Positions 1 to 5,381 of a stretch of 5,381 nucleotides of DNA are shown in pieces (within the stretch, counting starts at the first letter, position 1; each line of letters begins with the position of its first letter). The notes beneath the pieces were generated by a model that saw only the letters and a list, made by a program, of their open reading frames with translations, made no database searches and had not been told where the DNA came from. The position numbers and the translations under genes were made by a program. The stretch is from Clostridia bacterium (GTDB lineage: Bacteria > Bacillota_A > Clostridia > Oscillospirales > CAG-272). Where the stretch lies: contig JAFTRB010000147.1 of assembly GCA_017462445.1 (NCBI GenBank), positions 1 through 5,381 of the forward strand, read 5' to 3'.

Positions 1-638
<638 letters not shown>

Positions 639-641
639 TCA

Positions 642-657
642 AAAGTTTATAAACTTT
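642..657 (-). promoter_or_regulatory. 16-bp perfect palindrome upstream of the nifJ promoter
   Basis: AAAGTTTATAAACTTT reads the same on both strands. It lies 25 bases after the rnmV stop and 10 bases upstream of the nifJ -35 box. On the minus strand it is followed by TGATTTTC, so it could act as a weak A/T-rich terminator for the maf-nth-rnmV operon. Its place just above the -35 box also fits a binding site for a dimeric regulator. It does not match the Rex consensus I know. Strand is assigned by the neighbouring genes only. Confidence 0.4.
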
Positions 658-681
658 AATTTTTCGCAATCAAAAGAGCCG

Positions 682-1293
682 CTATTCCCGGGAATTGATC
701 ACCCTCACAGCCTCAGCGTAGGAGTCATAGTCCGCAATCAGGTTTAACGCCTCAAGAAGAGCGTTAGCGGTCATATCCGGGGGAAGCCCAAAGTGAAGAG
801 CAAGCCTTGCCCTTAACTCAATAGCTCCGGCGCAGCCTGAAAGTCCATCGTTAAAAAAGTCAACTTTAGTTATCATTTTGGCGTCATTTTTTCTTGATAA
901 TGTAACACCCTCCCCCACTTCTATAAACGGGGCAAGCGTGCGCATAAGCGTCTCTCTGTCCATTCCCTCAACGCCGAGAAGCCCTGCCTTGGATGGAGAT
1001 TTTTTCCTTTTTTCCTTCCCTGCTACCGCCGGAATATAGGCATTATATAGCCTCTGCCGCGGAATTATTCCCAAAAGAAAGGAGCGAATCTGTCTGCCTC
1101 CCCCGTCCGAATCGGTAAGAATTATCAGTCCCCTGTCCGATAGTCTCTGTAGCAGCGCCTGCTTTTCCTTGGAGTTAAATATGCCAAAGCCGTCAACAGA
1201 GATAACCGTTGCGTCAAAAAGCTGCTTTAACAGGTTCTTGTCATATTTACCCTCGACAACGATGGGTATTGTGATCCTGGGCTTATTTTGCAT
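682..1293 (-). CDS. rnmV: RNase M5-type Toprim protein with DUF4093-like C-terminus
   Basis: RNase M5 cuts the 5S rRNA precursor in low-GC Gram-positives, with ribosomal protein L18 as partner in Bacillus subtilis. The 203-residue product has a Toprim fold at about 7-90: IVVEGKYD (11-18) carries the catalytic-type Glu14, and LTDSDGGGRQIR (59-70) the acidic DxD motif. GLLGVEGM (104-111) matches the GVE motif that follows Toprim in this family. The C-terminal part (about 140-185), with ITKVDFFNDGLSG, ELRARL and GLPPDMTANALLEALN, resembles DUF4093, commonly fused to RNase M5 in clostridia. The start at 1293 follows AAGGGG by 8 bases; an upstream in-frame ATG at 1374 would lie deep inside nth. 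It overlaps the nth stop by 11 bases, so translation is probably coupled. It ends in TAG, with a TGA four codons on. DnaG-type primase is unlikely: no zinc finger or helicase-binding domain fits this length. Confidence 0.85.
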   Translation of the reverse strand: MQNKPRITIPIVVEGKYDKNLLKQLFDATVISVDGFGIFNSKEKQALLQRLSDRGLIILTDSDGGGRQIRSFLLGIIPRQRLYNAYIPAVAGKEKRKKSPSKAGLLGVEGMDRETLMRTLAPFIEVGEGVTLSRKNDAKMITKVDFFNDGLSGCAGAIELRARLALHFGLPPDMTANALLEALNLIADYDSYAEAVRVINSRE

Positions 1294-1939
1294 ATCCCTC
1301 ACCCCTTTTGCAAAGCCCGCGCAGCGGGCACTCGGCGCATTTGGGGCTTCTTGCGGTGCATACATCTCTGCCAAACCAGACTATTCTGTGGCAAAAATCG
1401 GCCCCCTCGCCCTTGTCGATCAGCTCGGTTAATATTCTCTCAATTTTCGTAGGGTCCTTCAGGCTCTCGGGATACATACCAAGCCTGCCGCATATACGAA
1501 TGCAGTGTGTATCGCAGACCACAGCCGGCAGCCCGAATATATCACCGATAAGAAGGTTTGCAATCTTTCTGCCAACACCGGGGAAGCGCAGTAGGCTATC
1601 CATATCCGAGGGAAGCTTGCCACCAAACTCCTCAACCAGCATCCTCGAGGCATCGCGGATATTTGCCGCCTTCATTCTGTAAAGACCGCAGGGCTTTACA
1701 ATTCTCTCTATTTCTCCAATGTCCCCATAAGCCATACTCTCGGGTGTGGGGAAGCGCTCGAAAAGCTCCTCGCATACGGTATTAACCCTCGCATCGGTGC
1801 ATTGAGCAGATAGCCGACCCATAACCAAAAGCCGCCAGGGTGAGCCATTGTATTTCAGCGCGCATTCAGCATCCGGATATATTTCCTTCAGGCGCTCGAC
1901 AATGAGAGCCAGGCGCTCTCTTTTTTCTCTTTTTGTCAC
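1283..1939 (-). CDS. nth: Endonuclease III (DNA glycosylase/AP lyase)
   Basis: Endonuclease III removes oxidised pyrimidines from DNA and nicks the abasic site by beta-elimination, starting base-excision repair. The 218-residue product is the usual length. SAQCTD (44-49) matches the conserved SAQ-TD stretch. The helix-hairpin-helix LLRFPGVGRKIANLL (116-130) carries the catalytic Lys125, and CDTH (142-145) supplies the catalytic Asp143. The [4Fe-4S] ligands are complete: Cys194, Cys201, Cys204 and Cys210 in the C-x6-C-x2-C-x5-C spacing. The catalytic Lys is retained, which separates it from MutY. Translation starts at GTG (1937-1939), whose bases overlap the maf stop as GTGA, with a modest AGGG 7 bases upstream, so coupling to maf is likely. 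The stop is TAA. It is the middle gene of maf-nth-rnmV and shows no sign of damage. Confidence 0.95.
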   Translation of the reverse strand: MTKREKRERLALIVERLKEIYPDAECALKYNGSPWRLLVMGRLSAQCTDARVNTVCEELFERFPTPESMAYGDIGEIERIVKPCGLYRMKAANIRDASRMLVEEFGGKLPSDMDSLLRFPGVGRKIANLLIGDIFGLPAVVCDTHCIRICGRLGMYPESLKDPTKIERILTELIDKGEGADFCHRIVWFGRDVCTARSPKCAECPLRGLCKRGEGYAK

Positions 1940-2502
1940 TTCTCTGCCCTCTCTACAAGCTCGCGAAGCAGCCGCATCGACAGTCCGACAACGGTATCAT
2001 AGTCCCCCTCATAATGCGAGACAAATTTCCCTGCTCCGCCCTGTATGCCGTAGGCGCCTGCCTTGTCCATCGGCTCGCCGCTTGCCACATATTCCTCTAT
2101 TTCCTCATTTGTCAAATCACGGAAGAATACCGCGGTTGTAGCGGTACCGCTATATACCTCTTTTCGATAGTGGACAGCCACTCCTGTATGTACATTATGT
2201 CCCCTACCTGCCAGGGCGTGTAGCATTTTTCGCGCCTCTGCCCCGTCGCGTGGCTTGCCAAGAGCCACCCCGTCAAGCTCGACCAAGGTATCCGAGGATA
2301 TTATCAGGCACTCATTGTCAAGCTCCTCTTTTACAGCGGCGCCCTTTCTTACCGCAAGCAGCTCTACGCCCTCCTTGGGATGGACTCCCTCGGGCAGATT
2401 TTCGTCGACCTCGCGGGTTATTATATCAAACTCACCGTATAGCTGCGAAAGAAGCTCGCGCCTTCTCGGCGACTTGGATGCAAGAATTATTCTCTTTGCC
2501 AT
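1936..2502 (-). CDS. maf: Maf-family nucleoside triphosphate pyrophosphatase
   Basis: Maf proteins hydrolyse non-canonical or surplus nucleoside triphosphates (dTTP, UTP, modified NTPs) to monophosphates, keeping the nucleotide pool clean; in Bacillus the protein is linked to septum formation. The product is 188 residues, the normal length. Signature motifs are LASKSPRRRELL (7-18), ISSDT with the conserved acidic Asp71, LGKPRD (81-86), GRGHNVHTGV (99-108) and EPMDKAGAYGIQG (143-155), followed by YDTVVGL. I chose ATG 2502 because AGG lies 9 bases upstream; the ATG at 2508, two codons earlier, is only 3 bases from it. The variant residues SSDT (usually ADT) and VVGLS (usually VVGLP) look tolerable. 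First gene of a three-gene operon behind the promoter at 2597-2625; the leader is about 85 bases. Its stop TGA overlaps the nth start. Confidence 0.94.
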   Translation of the reverse strand: MAKRIILASKSPRRRELLSQLYGEFDIITREVDENLPEGVHPKEGVELLAVRKGAAVKEELDNECLIISSDTLVELDGVALGKPRDGAEARKMLHALAGRGHNVHTGVAVHYRKEVYSGTATTAVFFRDLTNEEIEEYVASGEPMDKAGAYGIQGGAGKFVSHYEGDYDTVVGLSMRLLRELVERAEK

Positions 2503-2596
2503 TTTCATTTTCCTTTTCTTTAGTCGGCGCCAATCTCGCCATTAAGCCTACATCGACTGTTCGGCAAAAATTCGCCCGACGCCAATTTACACAAAT

Positions 2597-2625
2597 AGTA
2601 TATATAATTAATGGGAAAAAGTCAA
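2597..2625 (-). promoter_or_regulatory. Strong sigma-A type promoter for maf-nth-rnmV
   Basis: TTGACT (2620-2625) and TATACT (2597-2602) on the minus strand are separated by 17 bases, each one mismatch from consensus. The predicted transcription start is about 2590. It lies in the only gap (2503-2736) upstream of maf. Otherwise this gap holds only the terminator of the lipoprotein gene. Confidence 0.8.
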
Positions 2626-2694
2626 GTTTTTTGTCGGATTACATTCACACCCGGAGCGCAGGAGAGAGGCGAAAGCACACCTTCAAGTAAAAGA

Positions 2695-2726
2695 AGCAGG
2701 AATAAAGGGCGCCCTCCATTCCTGCT
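2695..2726 (-). terminator. Intrinsic terminator of the lipoprotein gene
   Basis: A near-perfect inverted repeat centred between 2710 and 2711: AGCAGGAAT pairs with ATTCCTGCT, the next two positions are G-U wobbles, and the core is AGGGCGCCCT. It starts 10 bases after the stop at 2737-2739 and is followed on the minus strand by TCTTTTACTT. It separates this gene from the maf promoter 70 bases further on. Confidence 0.8.
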
Positions 2727-2736
2727 CTTATATTAT

Positions 2737-4503
2737 TTATTCAGGGAAATAATTAAGTATTTTTCTTAATTCAGAAAGCCAACGCACCTTATCCGCATAC
2801 AGCTCCTCATAAATTTCCGTCATCTCTTCGCCCGTGAGCCTGTAATCAGCCATCTGGATATTTTCATACAACTTCACATGTTTCGCCTCGACTGACGGAG
2901 TTGTCCAGTAAAAGCCGCTCGTATCCTCAACCATAACATCCAAATTAAAGCCAACGCTCTTGCGAATATATTTAAGCATTTCTCCATTGCGGTTGACACC
3001 ATCTGCATACAAGCCGTGCCTTTGATGGAAATACTCCTCCAGAATCCGTGTGGAATTTACCGATTGGTATTCCAGAAATTTTACAGCGGCCTCTAAATGC
3101 TCGGTATTTACAGCAATTGCGGCAAGCTTGCCTAATCGGTTTATCTGTGTGTTATAGGAATCGGGCTTGCCTGTCTCGGGATTTGTCGCTCGGTACAGCG
3201 GCACAGGAAGCACACCGTAGCCGTCCTTCATATCCTTGTATTCGTCCCTCTCCAGCGAGCCAAGTAAAACCACATCTCCAAATAGCACTCGTCCCTCGGC
3301 AAAGCGGGAACGAATAGCAAAGTTGGCACTCGGACCATATAGGAAGCACTGCGTACCATCTACCGTTATCACACCCTCATTCCCGGTAAACAGGGAGGTG
3401 AGCGCATCGCAAAGCTCGCTCAACTGCGGACAGCTTTCGGGATAGTAATAGAGGCCATCCTCGCCCCTTTGCAAAATCCTGACGCCCGAGGAATAGACCA
3501 TTCCCATGGCGGCATGAGGAAACATTGAGAGGGCAAAGCCTACCGTTCCGTTAAGATCTGTTGCCGGGCCGTAGATTGCGCTGATTCCCGCGGAAAAGTC
3601 CGCCAGGGTGGAATAATTCCATTCGCCGGCCATAACCAGGCTATATAGGTCCTCCAGGCTAAATCTGCCATCACCGTTGCGGTCACTGTTATAGGCATTC
3701 TCTGTGTCGGCGCTTACCGGTATGCTCTCAAGGAGCGACAGGTTAACAGGCACGACCGTCGCCGCCCTGAATGTATCGATAAAATAGTCGCTCGCTATCA
3801 AATACAGCCTTCTATCCGAAAGGGTGGTAGAGCGCATATATTCGTACATATATCCCTCGCCCGTGTCCTCATACCCCTCCTTCAGGAAGGAGAAGCCGCC
3901 CTTCACCGAGGAAGTCGCATAGAGATTTTTGAAGCACCCCTTAAAGGAGGCGGCAATCATATCATATGAAAAGTTATAATAGATATCCGACCTGTCGGTT
4001 TTACCACTCAGTATTTCGTTCGCGATTACATTGATAGTCTTTGCCCAGCTATAGCTGTCCCCCTCCGGGAAATATTCAAAGCTGACATTAACCGCATTGT
4101 TTGCATAAGCTGCATTATTGCGCCTGGCTATCATAATATCAATATTATCATAATCGTTATACTTCTCCTCCTGCGTCAGCTCGCCCGCCAGGTAACGGGC
4201 GCAGGTCGAGGGAAGCTCCTTATTGTTAGAGTTGGCGGTTGTCTTAATTTTAATAGGGGTATGATCATTCCAGATTTCTATCGATATGTCACTGCCATCC
4301 GCAAACGCCTCGCCACAATATTCACATAGATTATCATCATTGGCATCCCTGTGATTGCAGATATCCACGCCATCGGTGTAGCTCTCGTCGCACTTGTCAC
4401 ATTTGTCGTCATCGTTGGCATCCCTGTGGGAGCAGGAGCAGGACACAAAAACGGCAAGGCAGAGTGTGAGCATCAGCGCTAAAAGAAAATAGCGTTTTTT
4501 CAT
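2737..4503 (-). CDS. Lipoprotein resembling an extracellular solute-binding protein, with Cys-rich N-terminal repeats
   Basis: The 588-residue product is probably a membrane-anchored, cell-surface ligand-binding protein; the ligand is unknown. It starts with a signal peptide (MKKR, hydrophobic 5-20) and a lipobox-like VFVSC, Cys22 being the likely lipidated residue. Residues 24-73 are two tandem 25-residue repeats rich in Cys, His and Asp. The body resembles clostridial family-1-type binding proteins: DRNGDGRFSLED (274-285) is an EF-hand-like loop followed by DLYSLVMAGEW, and YGVLPVPLY (429-437) and AAIAVNTEHLEAAVKFLEY (461-479) match segments common in that fold. The start follows AGGAGG by 5 bases; the stop is TAA. 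It has its own promoter and terminator. No permease or ATPase gene is adjacent, so a transport role is not shown; sensing or polysaccharide capture is equally possible. Lipoprotein status is well supported; the solute-binding call is moderate and from memory. Confidence 0.8.
   Translation of the reverse strand: MKKRYFLLALMLTLCLAVFVSCSCSHRDANDDDKCDKCDESYTDGVDICNHRDANDDNLCEYCGEAFADGSDISIEIWNDHTPIKIKTTANSNNKELPSTCARYLAGELTQEEKYNDYDNIDIMIARRNNAAYANNAVNVSFEYFPEGDSYSWAKTINVIANEILSGKTDRSDIYYNFSYDMIAASFKGCFKNLYATSSVKGGFSFLKEGYEDTGEGYMYEYMRSTTLSDRRLYLIASDYFIDTFRAATVVPVNLSLLESIPVSADTENAYNSDRNGDGRFSLEDLYSLVMAGEWNYSTLADFSAGISAIYGPATDLNGTVGFALSMFPHAAMGMVYSSGVRILQRGEDGLYYYPESCPQLSELCDALTSLFTGNEGVITVDGTQCFLYGPSANFAIRSRFAEGRVLFGDVVLLGSLERDEYKDMKDGYGVLPVPLYRATNPETGKPDSYNTQINRLGKLAAIAVNTEHLEAAVKFLEYQSVNSTRILEEYFHQRHGLYADGVNRNGEMLKYIRKSVGFNLDVMVEDTSGFYWTTPSVEAKHVKLYENIQMADYRLTGEEMTEIYEELYADKVRWLSELRKILNYFPE
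4285..4434 (-). repeat. Two tandem 75-bp repeats encoding 25-residue Cys/His/Asp-rich units
   Basis: Residues 24-48 and 49-73 of the lipoprotein align without gaps: C-x-HRDANDD-x2-C-x2-C-x3-[YF]-x-DG-x-DI. Each unit has three Cys, one His and several Asp/Asn, suggesting a small zinc- or calcium-binding knob, or a spacer holding the binding domain off the membrane. Similar HxDxNxDxxCDxC units occur in surface proteins of gut clostridia, to my recollection. Confidence 0.85.
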
Positions 4504-4532
4504 AGCAGCCTCCTATATTTTTTTGCTTAATC

Positions 4533-4558
4533 GAACTATTATTATACTTAGATAGTCC
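4533..4558 (-). promoter_or_regulatory. 5'-leader inverted repeat of the lipoprotein transcript
   Basis: On the minus strand GGACTAT (4552-4558) can pair with ATAGTTC (4533-4539), with one G-U, over a 12-base A/T-rich loop. It begins about 2 bases after the predicted transcription start near 4560. It could be a protective 5' stem or an operator; the stem is weak. Confidence 0.3.
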
Positions 4559-4566
4559 CTATAATA

Positions 4567-4596
4567 AATATATCATATCTCTTATATTATTGTCAA
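4567..4596 (-). promoter_or_regulatory. Sigma-A type promoter for the lipoprotein gene
   Basis: A perfect TTGACA (4591-4596) on the minus strand is followed after 18 bases by TATATT (4567-4572) in an A/T-rich tract. The predicted start near 4560 gives a leader of about 57 bases ending in the AGGAGG ribosome site. Confidence 0.65.
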
Positions 4597-4634
4597 TAAA
4601 AATGTATATCTTATGAAACCGGTCCCCTCCCCTC

Positions 4635-4668
4635 AATAAAAATCCCCCGAGCGAGCTTGCTCGGGGGA
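4635..4668 (-). terminator. Strong leftward intrinsic terminator with no gene to serve in the window
   Basis: TCCCCCGAGC (4643-4652) and GCTCGGGGGA (4659-4668) form a 10-bp, G/C-rich stem with a 6-base loop. On the minus strand it runs straight into ATTTTTATT, the classic intrinsic terminator form; on the plus strand the T run comes 8 bases late. It would therefore end a leftward transcript from the right, but intact genes to the right run the other way. Confidence 0.8.
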
Positions 4669-4698
4669 AATATGTATTTTTATCAGATTAACAGAATA

Positions 4699-4737
4699 TT
4701 ATCATTATCCAAGCATATTGGAAATGCTTGGAAGCTG
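4699..4737 (-). other. Possible truncated 3' end of a leftward gene (three consecutive stops)
   Basis: One minus-strand frame reads QLPSISNMLG and then TAA, TGA, TAA at 4707-4699, 30 bases before the leftward terminator. Position and orientation fit the end of a clostridial gene whose body was lost at the junction. The frame stays open only to 4783, too short to identify, so this is inference from layout, not recognition. Confidence 0.3.
4709..4731 (+). repeat. Perfect 8-bp inverted repeat at the suspected junction
   Basis: CCAAGCAT and ATGCTTGG flank a 7-base spacer. No T run follows on either strand, so it is not a clear terminator. A match of this size is expected about once by chance in a window this long; its interest comes only from its position at the break. 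Confidence 0.45.
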
Positions 4738-4738
4738 A

Positions 4739-4903
4739 CGTTCTCTTACGCGGGGAGAGGGCCGTACTGTCCCTGCAAATCCTCAAGATGTCCCTGCTTG
4801 GTTTCGTTTGGCATGGAGGACAGAGATCGAGCACCAAGCAGGAACTACCAACACCACAGCATGGCTTTATATTGACAATATCAAAGTGCAGATAACGCAA
4901 TAA
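4739..4903 (+). CDS. C-terminal fragment of an unidentified, probably Bacteroidota, protein
   Basis: A 54-codon frame runs from just after a TGA at 4736-4738 to TAA at 4901-4903. I do not recognise the family. The end, TTAWLYIDNIKVQITQ, resembles the last beta-strand of jelly-roll or carbohydrate-binding-like modules in secreted Bacteroidota proteins, and AWFRLAWRTEIEH also looks like real protein. VPANPQD/VPAW shows a 21-base direct repeat (TGTCCCTGC at 4768 and 4789). It lies 21 bases before the next start, on the same strand, which suggests one operon. There is no start codon, so the true 5' part is missing, either cut off at the junction or in another frame: another plus frame reads NAWKLTFSYAG just upstream, so a frameshift near 4755 is possible. 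Confidence 0.45.
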   Translation, partial: RSLTRGEGRTVPANPQDVPAWFRLAWRTEIEHQAGTTNTTAWLYIDNIKVQITQ

Positions 4904-4924
4904 ACATATCTAAAATCAATTAGT

Positions 4925-5381
4925 ATGAAACTAAGGGTGTTAATAGTATGCGCTATATTGGCAGCCTTTTTAGGGGGATGCCGTAAAAGCGACGATGGAT
5001 TGCAAACTGGGCATCTTGCCATACAATTGTCAGCGCAGGATGACATAGTCGATGTAACACGAAGCAGTATATCATCGATTACGACTTTACCTGCAGACGG
5101 TGATTTTACCTTAACTGTTAAAAAACAAGGCGAAGTTACTGCTGTCTGGACAGTCAACTTTTCGAACATTCCGGCTGAGGGAATAGCATTAACGGCTGGT
5201 ATCTACACCGTAGAGGCTGTTTACGGTTCTGCTGTGGAGGAGGGTTTTGACAAGCCGTATTTCTCGAGTGCAAACGGCGGCGTGGCATTCACAGTCAACG
5301 GAGGCGTAACGAGCAGTGTTCGTATCCCTGTTACATTGATGAACACCATCCTCAAAATAGTTACCACTGAAACGTTCGACA
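4925..5381 (+). CDS. DUF4493-like lipoprotein, N-terminal part
   Basis: DUF4493 proteins are secreted lipoproteins found almost only in Bacteroidota; their function is not established. The 152 visible codons begin with a signal peptide (MKLRV, hydrophobic 5-16) and a clean lipobox LGGC, Cys19 being the lipidated residue. Acidic residues soon after (RKSDDG) recall the signal that sends Bacteroidota lipoproteins to the outer surface. The body fits the family as I know it: GHLAIQLSAQDD, VTRSS, LPADGDFTLTVKKQGE, TAGIYTVEAVYGS, EGFDKPYF and FTVNGGVTSSVRIPVTL, a beta-sandwich-like pattern. The start at 4925 places the signal peptide correctly. No SD precedes it, only A/T-rich sequence, as usual in Bacteroidota and unlike the genes to the left. 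It runs off the right edge. Confidence 0.82.
   Translation, partial: MKLRVLIVCAILAAFLGGCRKSDDGLQTGHLAIQLSAQDDIVDVTRSSISSITTLPADGDFTLTVKKQGEVTAVWTVNFSNIPAEGIALTAGIYTVEAVYGSAVEEGFDKPYFSSANGGVAFTVNGGVTSSVRIPVTLMNTILKIVTTETFD

Noticed and set aside
682..1374. Longer start for rnmV at 1374
   Set aside because: It would overlap nth by 92 bases, and its extra N-terminus reads as an out-of-frame shadow of the nth Fe-S region. The ATG at 1293 has a good SD.
1169..2690. Several plus-strand frames of 64-146 codons opposite maf, nth and rnmV
   Set aside because: All lie antisense to well-identified genes and read as low-complexity Arg/Ser/Pro-rich shadows.
4690..4740. Insertion-sequence end or attachment site at the junction
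   Set aside because: Apart from the 8-bp hairpin I found no matching terminal inverted repeats, target duplications, tRNA end or recombinase gene.
4657..4900. Two opposing frames of about 70 codons across the junction zone
   Set aside because: The plus one starts inside the terminator hairpin and the minus one begins in the intergenic gap before the DUF4493-like gene. Neither has a ribosome site nor a family match. The frame ending at 4903 fits better.

Overview
The window looks like two genomes joined. Bases 1 to about 4,700 read as a Gram-positive gut-type clostridium. Every gene there is leftward, Shine-Dalgarno (SD) sites and TTGACA/TATAAT-like promoters are easy to see, and the proteins are clostridial in character: pyruvate:ferredoxin oxidoreductase, an RNase M5-type protein with a DUF4093-like tail, and a solute-binding-type lipoprotein with Cys-rich repeats. 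Bases from about 4,740 to the right edge carry rightward genes without SD sites. The last one encodes a DUF4493-like lipoprotein, a family typical of Bacteroidota. I read the change as a likely assembly or amplification chimera, with recent transfer as the alternative.

Layout, left to right. (1) The N-terminal third of the first domain of pyruvate:ferredoxin oxidoreductase (nifJ type) runs off the left edge. It has its own promoter and a good SD, but also an in-frame TAG at codon 92 inside a very conserved stretch and an 8-residue tandem duplication about 30 residues upstream of it. (2) A compact operon, maf - nth - rnmV, is transcribed leftward from a strong promoter at 2597-2625. Its genes overlap by 4 and 11 bases. 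Together they cover nucleotide-pool cleaning, base-excision repair and, if the last call is right, 5S rRNA maturation. (3) A separate transcription unit encodes a 588-residue lipoprotein resembling extracellular solute-binding proteins. It has a promoter at 4567-4596 and a terminator at 2695-2726. (4) The junction zone, about 4,635-4,740, holds a strong leftward terminator with no gene left to serve, three consecutive stop codons that could be the end of that missing gene, and a small perfect hairpin. (5) On the plus strand come a C-terminal fragment ending in a beta-strand-like motif and, 21 bases later, the start of the DUF4493-like lipoprotein, open to the right edge.

I saw no tRNA, rRNA, CRISPR array, transposase, integrase or defence gene, and no convincing new multi-gene system. 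The observations most worth checking are the interrupted oxidoreductase gene, the taxonomic break near 4,735, and the tandem Cys/Asp-rich repeats at the mature N-terminus of the lipoprotein.
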